Source of the DNA: CAIJXB01 sp964439595
GTDB lineage: Bacteria > Chlamydiota > Chlamydiia > Chlamydiales > Rhabdochlamydiaceae
Reading direction: 5' to 3'
Assembly (NCBI GenBank): GCA_964439595.1
Contig: CAYTOK010000015.1
Coordinates: 1-56,921, forward strand
DNA length: 56,921 bases
Shown here: positions 18,229-26,715 of the stretch, one piece after another
Layout of the letters: each line of letters begins with the position of its first letter
Position numbering within the stretch: position 1 is the stretch's first letter
The notes under the pieces: generated by a model
What the model was told of the DNA's origin: nothing
Seen by the model: only the letters and a program-made list of their open reading frames with translations
The model's database searches: none
Translations under genes and position numbers: made by a program

Positions 18229-19944
18229 ATGCATGAGGAAGAGGGTATTTTATTAGAAGGTCTTTCTAAGATTTTTCCGGGGCAAAAGCAGCCAGCCCTA
18301 GATTGCTTAGACCTTCGATTTCCTGCGGGAAAAAGAATTGGGATTGTAGGACCTGATGGAGCCGGTAAAACAACGCTTTTGAGGCTTTTATCAGGTCTTC
18401 TTTTGCCATCTTCCGGTAAAATTACCATTTTTGGACTCGATGCTCTTAAAAAAGTAAAAGACATACATGAGTTTATAGGATACATGCCTCAAAAATTTGG
18501 ACTTTATGAGGACCTGACCGTTTATGAAAACCTTTCTCTTTATAGTGATTTACAAGGGATTCCGAAAGAAGAAAAAGAGACGACCTTTGCTAGGCTTTTA
18601 GCATTTAGCTCTTTAGAGCCTTTTCGTAAGAGGCTAGCAAGAGATCTTTCCGGCGGGATGAAACAAAAGCTAGGGCTATCTTGCTCTCTTATGAAAAAGC
18701 CTAGGCTGCTTCTTTTAGATGAAGCTACAGTAGGCGTTGATCCTTTATCTAGAAGAGAGCTTTGGAAGATGGTTTCTGACTTACTTGTAGAGAAAGTGAC
18801 TATTTTTTGGAGCACGTCATATCTTGATGAGGCAGAAGCTTGTGATGAAGTGCTGCTCTTACATGAGGGTAAAATTCTCTTTTATGGAGAACCTAAGGAG
18901 CTAACGAAAAGAGCCGAGGGGCGCGTTTTTTTAGCTAAAAGTTTAAAAGGTAAAAAAAGAGAACTTTTTTCTACCCTTTCAATAGAAAGTGATGTTGTAG
19001 ATGTAACTGTGCAATCAAGCTCTCTTCGTTTAGTCCTTAAAGAGGGGAAGTCTGTAGTTGGAAATCTTGCAGAGCAAGCAGGGGGATTCTTGGAAGAAAT
19101 ACCTCCTCGATTTGAAGATGTGTTTATTTCTCTATTAAAAGAAAAAAATATGCAGAGTTTTCCTTGTTTAAAGGCTGAGAAAAAGGTGCATTTAGAAAAA
19201 ACATGTGTTATTGAGGCTAGGGATTTATGTAAATCATTCGGCTCTTTTAATGCTGTTCGAAATGTCACTTTTCAAGTAAAGCCGGGTGAAATATTCGGGC
19301 TCCTAGGTCCTAATGGAGCAGGCAAATCAACGACTTTTAAGATGCTTTGTGGCCTTTTGCATTCAAGTAGCGGAGGAGCTTATGTTTCAGGGGTTTCTTT
19401 AGAAAAGTCAGCGAGTGAAGCTAGAGGAAAGGTGGGGTATATGGCCCAAAAGTTTTCTCTCTATGGCAATATGACAGTAAAACAGAACTTACACTTTTTT
19501 GCAGGGATATATCCTATACCGCCTGTAAGAAAAGAGGTCGTTGTTTCTGAAATGGTTGAAGTTTTTGGACTAACTCCTTATTTAAACCAGATTACCTCGG
19601 ATCTCCCTCTTGGATTTAAACAGAGGCTTGCCCTTTCTTGCGCTATAATGCATCAACCCGATGTTCTTTTTTTAGATGAGCCAACAGCGGGTGTTGATCC
19701 TTTAACAAGGAGAGAATTTTGGGGGCACATTAACACTTTAGTAGAAAGTGGTATGACGATAATGGTGACAACGCATTTTATGGATGAAGCCGAATACTGT
19801 GATCGTATTGGTCTTATTTTAGATGGTAAATTAATGAATCTAGGCACCCCTGAGGATTTAAAGAATTTAGCTAGATCCGAAGCCCTTCCTGCTCCTACTT
19901 TAGAGGATGCTTTTATTTTTTTAAGTCAAAAAAAGGAAGGATAA
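18229..19944 (+). CDS. Fused double ABC ATPase of an ABC-2 exporter (YbhF-like)
   Basis: The 571-residue protein contains two complete ABC nucleotide-binding domains in tandem. The first has Walker A 'GPDGAGKTT' (residues 41-49), signature 'LSGGMKQKL' and Walker B 'LLLLDEATVGVDP'. The second has Walker A 'GPNGAGKST' near residue 360, a degenerate signature 'LPLGFKQRL' and Walker B 'VLFLDEPTAGVDP'. This tandem layout, followed by two permease genes and preceded by a HlyD protein, is that of Escherichia coli YbhGFSR and related drug exporters. The altered second signature (LPLGF instead of LSGGQ) suggests unequal ATP sites. It is cytosolic and powers the two permeases downstream. Confidence 0.9.
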   Translation: MHEEEGILLEGLSKIFPGQKQPALDCLDLRFPAGKRIGIVGPDGAGKTTLLRLLSGLLLPSSGKITIFGLDALKKVKDIHEFIGYMPQKFGLYEDLTVYENLSLYSDLQGIPKEEKETTFARLLAFSSLEPFRKRLARDLSGGMKQKLGLSCSLMKKPRLLLLDEATVGVDPLSRRELWKMVSDLLVEKVTIFWSTSYLDEAEACDEVLLLHEGKILFYGEPKELTKRAEGRVFLAKSLKGKKRELFSTLSIESDVVDVTVQSSSLRLVLKEGKSVVGNLAEQAGGFLEEIPPRFEDVFISLLKEKNMQSFPCLKAEKKVHLEKTCVIEARDLCKSFGSFNAVRNVTFQVKPGEIFGLLGPNGAGKSTTFKMLCGLLHSSSGGAYVSGVSLEKSASEARGKVGYMAQKFSLYGNMTVKQNLHFFAGIYPIPPVRKEVVVSEMVEVFGLTPYLNQITSDLPLGFKQRLALSCAIMHQPDVLFLDEPTAGVDPLTRREFWGHINTLVESGMTIMVTTHFMDEAEYCDRIGLILDGKLMNLGTPEDLKNLARSEALPAPTLEDAFIFLSQKKEG

Positions 19945-19945
19945 T

Positions 19946-21073
19946 ATGCAAAAAGGTTCCTTTAGGCGGATTTATGCGTTAGTCATAAAGGAGTATAGGC
20001 AGATTAGACGAGATTCAAGCACCCTTCTCATAGCCTTTGTTCTTCCTCTTATTTTACTTTTTATTTATGGCTACGGGATTTCTTTAGATATTACAAATAT
20101 GAAGATAAGCTGCGTTATGGAGGATAGGAATTCTGATTCCATGAGCTTTATGCAGACACTTAGTCATTCTCCCTTTTTTTCTATCACTTATGTAGATAAT
20201 GCTGAGAAAATGGGTCAAGACATCTCTTCGGGTAAGTCTTTAGGAGGTATTATTATACCTTCTTATTTTTCTGATTTTAAAGAAAATCCTTTTCAAGTGG
20301 CTCCTATTTTTGTGGTGGCTGATGGCAGCCAACCCAATACAGCTAGTTTTGTGCAAAACTATGTTTCTGCAGCTTTTTCTATTTGGCAACAAGAAAAAAA
20401 TATAGAAGAAGGGAAGAGTTCTCTTCCTATAGTAGAAGTTGTGCCAAGGTTTTGGTATAATGAAGAGTTAAATAGTCACCATTTTTTAATACCAGGATCT
20501 ATTGCCATTATTATGACTCTTATCGGGACAATTTTAACAGCTTTGGTAATTGCTAGAGAGTGGGAAAGGGGTACTATGGAAGCTCTTATGGCTACCCCGA
20601 TTACCTTATTTGAGATTTTGGCGGGGAAGCTTATTCCCTATTTTATCTTAGGTTTCTTATCCATGTTTATTTGCACTGTTATTAGTTGTACGATTTTTTC
20701 TGTGCCTTTTAGGGGATCTTTACTAGCTCTTTCTATTGTAACTTCTATCTTTCTTCTATCAGCTTTAGGCCTCGGCCTTCTAATTTCTTCTGCAACGCGC
20801 AATCAGTTTAATGCTTCACAGATAGCTTTAGTTACAGCTTTTCTTCCTGCTTTCATGCTGTCTGGTTTTATTTTTGAAATTACTAGCATGCCTATGAGAA
20901 TTCAGTTTTTAACATATCTGATCCCAGCTCGTTATATGGTGTCTTCACTAGAAGCTATTTTTCTTGTAGGAGATGTCCCTTCCTTACTGCGGATTAATTG
21001 CTTTGCTATGGCTCTTTTTGCCGTTATTTTATTTTCTATTTTTTTTCTTAAATCCACAAAAAGGTTGGATTAA
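19946..21073 (+). CDS. ABC-2 type exporter permease (YbhS-like)
   Basis: A 375-residue inner-membrane protein. One N-terminal span ('TLLIAFVLPLILLFIYGYGISL') is followed by a periplasmic domain of about 140 residues and then five spans in the C-terminal half. 'VIAREWERGTMEALMATPITLFEILAGKLIPYF' near residue 205 is the conserved cytoplasmic-loop motif of ABC-2 permeases. AAGGAAGG precedes its start by about 5 bases. It lies one base after the ATPase gene and three bases before the sister permease, with which it should form a heterodimer. Confidence 0.9.
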   Translation: MQKGSFRRIYALVIKEYRQIRRDSSTLLIAFVLPLILLFIYGYGISLDITNMKISCVMEDRNSDSMSFMQTLSHSPFFSITYVDNAEKMGQDISSGKSLGGIIIPSYFSDFKENPFQVAPIFVVADGSQPNTASFVQNYVSAAFSIWQQEKNIEEGKSSLPIVEVVPRFWYNEELNSHHFLIPGSIAIIMTLIGTILTALVIAREWERGTMEALMATPITLFEILAGKLIPYFILGFLSMFICTVISCTIFSVPFRGSLLALSIVTSIFLLSALGLGLLISSATRNQFNASQIALVTAFLPAFMLSGFIFEITSMPMRIQFLTYLIPARYMVSSLEAIFLVGDVPSLLRINCFAMALFAVILFSIFFLKSTKRLD

Positions 21074-21075
21074 CT

Positions 21076-22185
21076 ATGTTTTCTCGCGTGTTTTTTCTTG
21101 TTATCAAGGAGTTTTTAGCCGTTTTACAAGATAAAAAAAGTCGGTTTATTTTAGTTGTCCCGCCGTTAATCCAGCTTTTTATTTTCTCTTATGCAGCAAC
21201 ACTGGATGTTAAAAATGTATCTTTAGGCGTTTTAACGCATGATCAAGGAAAGCTTTCCTATGAGTTAATAGAAAGATTTCAAGGATCTCCCACTTTTAAA
21301 AATGTCGTGTTTTTAGATAACCATGAGCAGATTGTATCGGAGATTGATACGCAAAAGCTGTTTGCTGTAGTGCAATTTAATGAAACATTTTCTAGAGATC
21401 TCCTTGCTGGGAAAAAATCGCAAATGCAAGTGATATTAGATGGAAGAAAGTCAAACACAACGCAGGTTGTTCTTGGCTATATAGAAGAGATTGTATCTAC
21501 ATTTAATGCGGATTTTTTAGCTAAAGAGGGGGCTCCTCCTCCTAGAATTGAAATTATCTCTCGTAATTGGTTCAACCCTAATTTGATATATACGTGGTTT
21601 ACAGTGCCAGGACTTGTAGCTACTCTTGCTATGATGACAAGCTTAGTTGTAACAGCTATGGCTGTTGCTAGAGAAAGAGAGCTTGGGACATTTGATCAGT
21701 TACTTGTATCTCCCCTATCTCCTTTAGAAATACTAATAGGTAAGACTATCCCCGGTATTGTCATTGGTATGGCCCAAGCGACCGTTATGATCCTTGCTGC
21801 TGTATTTATTTTTAATATACCGCTTACGGGGTCTTTACTACTTTTATATGGAAGCTTATTTTTCTTTATTGCTTCTGTTGTGGGCGTTGGCCTTTTTCTT
21901 TCTTCCCTTGCTAAAACACAGCAGCAAGCTCTTCTTTATGCCTTTGTTTTTTTAGCCCCTGCAGTTACCCTCTCAGGATTTGCTACCCCAGTAGAAAATA
22001 TGCCTGTCTTTTTACAGTACCTTACAGAAATTAACCCCTTAAAGCATTTTCTTATAATTTCAAGAGGTGTTTTTCTAAAACAGCTAAGTGCTAAAGACGT
22101 GCTATCTCACACGTATCCTCTTATATTAATTGCCTCGTTTAATCTCTTCGGAGCCGGACTCTTCTTCAAAAAGAGGATCGCCTAG
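21076..22185 (+). CDS. ABC-2 type exporter permease (YbhR-like)
   Basis: A 369-residue paralogue of the preceding permease with the same layout: one span, a periplasmic domain and five C-terminal spans. It has the loop motif 'AVARERELGTFDQLLVSPLSPLEILIGKTIPG'. It completes the exporter operon adaptor-ATPase-permease-permease. Its last 60 bases are also the last 60 bases, read on the other strand, of a convergent glycosyltransferase gene, so no terminator separates them. Substrate is unknown; members of this family export drugs, dyes or cations in other bacteria. Confidence 0.9.
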   Translation: MFSRVFFLVIKEFLAVLQDKKSRFILVVPPLIQLFIFSYAATLDVKNVSLGVLTHDQGKLSYELIERFQGSPTFKNVVFLDNHEQIVSEIDTQKLFAVVQFNETFSRDLLAGKKSQMQVILDGRKSNTTQVVLGYIEEIVSTFNADFLAKEGAPPPRIEIISRNWFNPNLIYTWFTVPGLVATLAMMTSLVVTAMAVARERELGTFDQLLVSPLSPLEILIGKTIPGIVIGMAQATVMILAAVFIFNIPLTGSLLLLYGSLFFFIASVVGVGLFLSSLAKTQQQALLYAFVFLAPAVTLSGFATPVENMPVFLQYLTEINPLKHFLIISRGVFLKQLSAKDVLSHTYPLILIASFNLFGAGLFFKKRIA

Positions 22186-23142
22186 CTCAGGCTCTTCTAT
22201 AAATGCTTCTTTTTTGGGAAATATTTTATCTTTTAGCGTCGGGACAAACCGGAGTATTTCAGTATCTTCTATTTGATTACAGGAATCTTTCCACTCATCG
22301 ATATACCGTTTGGAAAGTTTGGACCCGCGCATTCTTTCTGTTTTTGGGATTTTTTGCTCGTAATAATTTTTTTCAGTTCTATGTACGTAGTGATTAATTC
22401 TGGCTAGGCTAGTTTCTATGAGTCCAAAGTGCCAGACCTCTCTATTAGGGGATAGGAAGTCTTCTTTATCATTTAGGTAAGGCCAAGTATGTGGACTCCA
22501 TTTTTTGGTTTTTATATCAATTTTATGAGGTTGAACAATAGATTTAACCGGTTTATTTACATCACTTATTTGGTTAGATCGCCAAGTTAACGTTTCAATA
22601 AGTAGTTGACCAGGGGGGATATCTACTACATGAGAGGTCCCGAAATTGCACCAGTTAATAACTACCCCAGAGCAGTCTTCATACGCTTTTAGAAAAGTAG
22701 GAATATCGGAGTAATAAAAAGGAAGAATAAACTCGTCTAGATCGATAAGAGCAAGCCATTTAGCTTTTCCTGATAAACATTTTATTGCATCCATGCAAGC
22801 TGGGTGCTGAGTACTCCATACCCATTCTTCATTAGGACCTAGACGAGTAAGATCACTTGGCCAATCTATAAGAGTGACTTCTCCGCTTTGTATATAGGGC
22901 TCTAAAACTTCTAGGTAGTTGTCTTCGCTGTCGTTGTTATAAAGTCTAAAATGGTCTACCCCAAGCAGTTTGTAATATTCAATCCATTCTTGCATATAGG
23001 GAGCTTCGTCTTTAAAAATAGAAGTAATGGCTAGAGTGTATTTATAATTAGAGGAACCGAGTTTTTTTTCATTAACGCCAAAAAGAGGAGAAGAAATGAG
23101 GATTAGTAAGAGGTATAGGAGGAAGGATTTTGTAATTTGCAT
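22126..23142 (-). CDS. Exported GT92-type glycosyltransferase
   Basis: The 338-residue protein starts with a signal peptide (about residues 1-22, ending 'ISSPLFG') and continues as a GT92-family GT-A domain: 'LAITSIFKDEAPYMQEWIEYYKLLGVDHFRLYNND', 'WLALIDLDEFILP' with the metal-binding D-x-D, and 'GVVINWCNFGTSHV' and 'KSIVQPHKI' as in animal and bacterial GT92 proteins. GT92 enzymes include galactosyltransferases acting on N-glycan cores in nematodes. A GT-A enzyme behind a Sec signal is unusual in bacteria because nucleotide sugars are cytosolic. It is the first of a long series of such genes. Its 3' end overlaps the convergent permease gene by 60 bases. The C-terminal 40 residues are very acidic. 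Confidence 0.82.
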   Translation of the reverse strand: MQITKSFLLYLLLILISSPLFGVNEKKLGSSNYKYTLAITSIFKDEAPYMQEWIEYYKLLGVDHFRLYNNDSEDNYLEVLEPYIQSGEVTLIDWPSDLTRLGPNEEWVWSTQHPACMDAIKCLSGKAKWLALIDLDEFILPFYYSDIPTFLKAYEDCSGVVINWCNFGTSHVVDIPPGQLLIETLTWRSNQISDVNKPVKSIVQPHKIDIKTKKWSPHTWPYLNDKEDFLSPNREVWHFGLIETSLARINHYVHRTEKNYYEQKIPKTERMRGSKLSKRYIDEWKDSCNQIEDTEILRFVPTLKDKIFPKKEAFIEEPELGDPLFEEESGSEEIKRGN

Positions 23143-23471
23143 AAGACTTATTTGGTATGTGATTTTAATGAATTATAATATGTGTGTTTATTTTTAGGAA
23201 GGAGATATTTTTACGTGTTTTAGCTTTTATTCAGTGACAATTGGGATTAACGTTTACCTCCAAAATGTTTACCTATTATTGATAAAGCATCTGGTTTAGA
23301 CTAGCTCAATCTTTTAGGGTCATCATACTCCTAAAACAAGTCCTGATAATTATTTGCTTGTTTGGTTTGGAAATTAAAAAGTGGATTCTGAATAGGGCTT
23401 TCAAAGACCTAGGGGTTTTTTTAAAGGAGGATATGCCCTATATGCGATTTTTAACATGGTTAAAATAGGTG
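23143..23471. other. Gene-free spacer in the exported-transferase block
   Basis: About 330 AT-rich bases. On the + strand a consensus AAAGGAGG precedes a twelve-codon frame (ATG at 23433, TAG ending at 23468), which may be a relic of a gene start or chance. No other feature is visible. The promoter of the GT92-type gene should lie at the left end. Confidence 0.4.
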
Positions 23472-24419
23472 TTAGTGGTCTAAATTGAGCTGCGGCATGC
23501 TTGAATTTATTTGATCCTCATTTAAACGGCTATAAGGAGGTAAAGCGCGTATCTGTGATTCTAAATCTCGTTGCTGTTGAGGATTAACTTTATTATCATT
23601 TATCGGATTTTTCATGTTATATACGTATAGAACATCCGAAATAAAAAGATGTCTTTCTCCCGCCATTTCAATCATGGGAAACATGATGGCTTGATCGCCT
23701 GTCATTGCAAAAAAGTCACCATTATGAGTAAGGTCTTCTAGGTTAATTTTTTTAAATAACCAGGTATAAAATGTGCGAAGATGAGAGGGGCATTTAAACC
23801 CTCTAAAGGCATTCGTAGCAATTAGCTCTTCTGGAACAGGCTCACACCACGTGGCCCCTCCATGAGGGTATTCTATGAGGTTCCCATGAGTTAACCATAT
23901 GTGATTTGATTGGTAAGCTTCATTAAGTTTATTCAAGATGGTTTCATCGAAAAGCCAGTCGTCTCCATCAACTAAAACAATAATTTCTTTATCTAAACAA
24001 CTTGTAATGGCTCTATAAATGTTACAAAGAGATCCGCAGCGTTTTTCATTGTTTACCAAAGTAAAGAAAGGCTGTGAGTTGCTGGAGTTTTTTTCAGTAA
24101 CTGCAAATGTATCGATTGACCTAGGGGAACAATCTCCTGTAAATGCAATGGAGTTAAATAAAAGATCATTTTCTGAAATATGCTTTAAGGCTATATTTTC
24201 CACTTTTTCTGACGTTTCATCAGTAGAAGAATCATTTATATAAATAACTCGATAATTCGAGTATTTTTGCATGAAAATCGATTGTAAATTTGCTTCTACC
24301 CATTCGCTATTGTTATAAGAAGGAATAACAACTACAAATGGGAGTTCTTCTTTTAGGACATCAAAGGCGTATAGATTTCCCGTTAAAATGGCAAGAATAA
24401 GTGGAAAAACAAAAAACAT
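23472..24419 (-). CDS. Exported GT2-type glycosyltransferase
   Basis: A 315-residue protein with a signal peptide (MFFVFPLILAILTGNLYA) and a GT2 domain: 'PFVVVIPSYNNSEWVEANLQSI', 'YRVIYINDSSTDETSEKV', and 'IIVLVDGDDWLFDETIL', where the Asp triad binds the metal and nucleotide. About 60 residues between the second and third motifs form an insertion containing a Cys-Gly-Ser-Leu-Cys segment. It shares close similarity with the next gene, including 'FRGFKCPSHLRTFYTWLFKKINLEDL', so the two are tandem duplicates. It lies in the exported-transferase series; donor and acceptor are unknown. Confidence 0.82.
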   Translation of the reverse strand: MFFVFPLILAILTGNLYAFDVLKEELPFVVVIPSYNNSEWVEANLQSIFMQKYSNYRVIYINDSSTDETSEKVENIALKHISENDLLFNSIAFTGDCSPRSIDTFAVTEKNSSNSQPFFTLVNNEKRCGSLCNIYRAITSCLDKEIIVLVDGDDWLFDETILNKLNEAYQSNHIWLTHGNLIEYPHGGATWCEPVPEELIATNAFRGFKCPSHLRTFYTWLFKKINLEDLTHNGDFFAMTGDQAIMFPMIEMAGERHLFISDVLYVYNMKNPINDNKVNPQQQRDLESQIRALPPYSRLNEDQINSSMPQLNLDH

Positions 24420-24506
24420 AAAGACCTCCAGATTTTTAGGATGTTATTTTTTTTACAACCTTTCTGTAAAAACATTAATAATTTTTATTTACTTGCTTCA
24501 TGAAAT

Positions 24507-25433
24507 TTATTTTTCTAGTCTTTGGTATGGTTTACTTTGCCTGATAAAGCGATCTAAGAAATTTTGAAGGTCGGCATTTACTTTGTTATCATTGATTGGA
24601 TTTGATGTATTATAGATGTAATTCGGCGTGAAGATGAACTCATGTCTTTCTCCGCACATTTCTATCATGGGGTACATAATGGCCATATCCCAAGTCATTG
24701 AGAAAAATTCCCCCTCATACAATAAATCTTCTAGATTTATTTTTTTAAAAAGCCAAGTGTAAAATGTGCGAAGGTGAGAGGGGCATTTGAATTCCCTAAA
24801 GGCATTTTTTTCAATTACATCAGGGGGAACTGGTTCGCACCAAGAGCTTTGTCCTGAAGGGTACTCTACTAAAGTTCCATGAGTTAGCCAAATATTTCCG
24901 TTGCTATAGGTTTCATTAAGTCTTTTTAAAACTTCATCGTCTGAAAACCAATCATCGCCATCTAGAGTGACGATAATTTCTTCATCTTTACAGCTGTAGA
25001 TCCCTCGGTATAAGTTGCATAGCGCTCCGCAACGACTTACGTTATCGATTAAAGTAAAAAAGGACCTTTTGCTGTTTACTCTATTGCTAAATTTTTTTGC
25101 AGCATCGGTAATTCCCCTAGAGAATCGTTCGTCAAAAGAAATTGATCGAAAAAATGCTTGGTTAGGACCAGCTAATTTAAGCATGTATTGTTTAACGAGG
25201 TATCCCGTTTTATCGTTTGAAGCATCGTTTAGATAAATCACTCGGAAGTTTTTGTATTTTTGATTAATTACGGTATTTATATTTTGTTCGTACCACTTAC
25301 TATTATTATAAGAAGGAATAATTACAACAAAGGGTTTTTCTTGAATTGGAGATGCTTTTTCTTCTAAACCTTGAAGTTGATTTAAGAAAAACAAGAAAAA
25401 GCTGCATAAGGTGAAGGTGAGATTTTTTTTCAT
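24507..25433 (-). CDS. Exported GT2-type glycosyltransferase, paralogue of neighbour
   Basis: A 308-residue protein with a signal peptide (MKKNLTFTLCSFFLFFLNQLQG) followed by a GT2 catalytic domain: 'PFVVIIPSYNNSKWYEQNINTV', 'FRVIYLNDASNDKTGYLV' and 'IIVTLDGDDWFSDDEVL'. It is clearly a duplicate of the gene just downstream, sharing 'FREFKCPSHLRTFYTWLFKKINLEDL' and the insertion with two cysteines. All catalytic acidic residues are preserved in both copies, which argues that both remain functional and may have diverged in specificity. The 86 bases between them contain no obvious terminator, so they may be cotranscribed. Confidence 0.82.
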   Translation of the reverse strand: MKKNLTFTLCSFFLFFLNQLQGLEEKASPIQEKPFVVIIPSYNNSKWYEQNINTVINQKYKNFRVIYLNDASNDKTGYLVKQYMLKLAGPNQAFFRSISFDERFSRGITDAAKKFSNRVNSKRSFFTLIDNVSRCGALCNLYRGIYSCKDEEIIVTLDGDDWFSDDEVLKRLNETYSNGNIWLTHGTLVEYPSGQSSWCEPVPPDVIEKNAFREFKCPSHLRTFYTWLFKKINLEDLLYEGEFFSMTWDMAIMYPMIEMCGERHEFIFTPNYIYNTSNPINDNKVNADLQNFLDRFIRQSKPYQRLEK

Positions 25434-25541
25434 TTTTTTGACAACGCGGGCCTTTGTATTTCAAGACAGAGGGGAAGCGTTGCTCCTTTTGTTAAACTTT
25501 AAAATAAGACGGTTATTCCTATAAGAGGTTTTATATATTTA

Positions 25542-25569
25542 GATGAAACTGCTTTTAGACAGTTCCATC
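25542..25569 (-). terminator. Hairpin after the GT6 gene
   Basis: Ten-base arms with one wobble mismatch (GATGGAACTG, loop of 8, CAGTTTCATC on the minus strand) lie just after the stop of the GT6-type gene and are followed by an A/T-rich TAAATATATAAAA. The T run is poor, so termination may be weak. Confidence 0.4.
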
Positions 25570-25592
25570 TGTATTTATTAACTTACTCTCAT

Positions 25593-26342
25593 TTAGTTTT
25601 CAAGTTGTGTTTGAAATTCTGCATGATTTTTATCTAGAGCTAGTAGTTTTTTTGGGTAGTTTAAATTCCAACTTTCTGGGTAACAATAAGAGGGATTTAA
25701 GATAACTGTTGGCTTAAAATCTATGCAATAACGATTCCAATGGCTTTCATCATGCCAAACTGCAATGATTCCTTGGCTAAGATCTTCTAAAACTCTTCTT
25801 GTTGTTTCTGCAATGATTTTACAGAATTCTCTTCTGGATCCACCAAAAAACCCTCCGGCAAAGTATTGACTGCCTTCATCATTTTTTACGCAAGCAAGAG
25901 ATCTTGGATCTGTTTCATAAGATCCTCTTTTCCCTACAAAGCCTGGGTGTTGTGTTGCTACACGTTTTCCTAAGATTTCACTTCCTACTGTATCGACAAA
26001 TAACATGTCTGCATCTAGGGCAAAAACATAATCTTCAGAGGCGAATTTATCTTTATGTTGGTTGTAGATGGAATTGCGGAGTAGCGTGTCTTTGGGCCAT
26101 CCCAGTCTTTCTTGGAAAATTTGTACAACATCATCTGCTGGACTAATTTTTCCATCAGTAAAAACATAATAAGTCACATCGTGATCAGAACAAAAGTGCG
26201 TTCTTGCCGATGTGATAAGTGGGTCTACAAATCTATCGTATTTTCCTGTAGCAACAATAAGGAGTCCTACTTTTGCAGGAAAAAGAGAAGAAAAACTTAT
26301 CATAAATACACAAAACAAATACAAAATATTTTTTATTTTCAT
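25593..26342 (-). CDS. Exported GT6-family (ABO/alpha-1,3-GalT-type) glycosyltransferase
   Basis: This 249-residue protein has a signal peptide (about residues 1-23) and then follows the vertebrate histo-blood-group A/B and alpha-1,3-galactosyltransferase pattern closely: 'YYVFTDGK', 'LDADMLF' (metal-binding D-x-D near residue 105), 'TQHPGFVGKRGSYETDPRS', 'DEGSQYFAGGFFGGSRREF', 'GIIAVWHDESHWNRYCID', 'VILNPSYCYPESW' and 'LDKNHAEF'. GT6 enzymes transfer Gal or GalNAc in alpha-1,3 linkage to a terminal Gal or GalNAc. Well-studied bacterial GT6 members have N-x-N in place of D-x-D; here the animal-like D-x-D is present. The size is that of the catalytic domain without the animal stem. The signal peptide suggests an extracytoplasmic site of action. 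Family assignment is firm; specificity is unknown. Confidence 0.92.
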   Translation of the reverse strand: MKIKNILYLFCVFMISFSSLFPAKVGLLIVATGKYDRFVDPLITSARTHFCSDHDVTYYVFTDGKISPADDVVQIFQERLGWPKDTLLRNSIYNQHKDKFASEDYVFALDADMLFVDTVGSEILGKRVATQHPGFVGKRGSYETDPRSLACVKNDEGSQYFAGGFFGGSRREFCKIIAETTRRVLEDLSQGIIAVWHDESHWNRYCIDFKPTVILNPSYCYPESWNLNYPKKLLALDKNHAEFQTQLEN

Positions 26343-26425
26343 AAAAACTCCCTATCTTTTATCTGGAAGAAGATTTACAGAAAAAGTGGCTTTATAGCAA
26401 GTCTTTTTTGCCTCCATGGGCTATT

Positions 26426-26575
26426 TTAATTTTTCAATATTTTAATAATGTACTCATTGAAGAGCTGAGTTTTCCTTTTGTGAAATACCTTTGTTTTAGC
26501 ATTCCAATTAGTGTTACTTCGGCAATGAAAAAATACTGGTCCAACAGCAGGAATGCTGGGATGACTTAATGGGTC
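26426..26575 (-). pseudogene. Possible remnant of a lost gene (C-terminal fragment)
   Basis: An open frame of 49 codons without a start codon ends in TAA and reads as a normal-looking protein tail (for example 'HPSIPAVGPVFFHCRSNTNW' and 'LFNEYIIKIL'). A short stretch in another frame just upstream ('LILSDAQILR') could be the preceding part after a frameshift. The composition resembles the flanking transferase genes, so it may be what is left of another member of the series. I could not assign a family. Confidence 0.3.
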
Positions 26576-26679
26576 TTAAAATCTGAGCATCAGATAAAAT
26601 TAAAGCTTATGCGGTTCAATATAGGGAACTCATGCTAAATAAATAGAAAGAGGTATTTCCTCGTTAGTTTTCTTTTACA

Positions 26680-26708
26680 AAGAAGCTTTCTTGTTATGGA
26701 GGCTTCTT
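26680..26708 (-). terminator. Hairpin after the MFS transporter gene
   Basis: Seven-base arms (AAGAAGC and GCTTCTT) with a 15-base loop lie 8 bases beyond the stop of the transporter gene. On the plus strand the hairpin is followed by six T; on the minus strand, where it would be used, the T run is interrupted. It is a moderate candidate only. Confidence 0.4.
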
Positions 26709-26715
26709 TTTTAAT

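Noticed and set aside
23433..23468. Twelve-codon frame after a perfect AAAGGAGG
   Set aside because: Strong ribosome site but only 11 residues and opposite to flanking genes; could be a relic or leader peptide, with nothing downstream on that strand to regulate.
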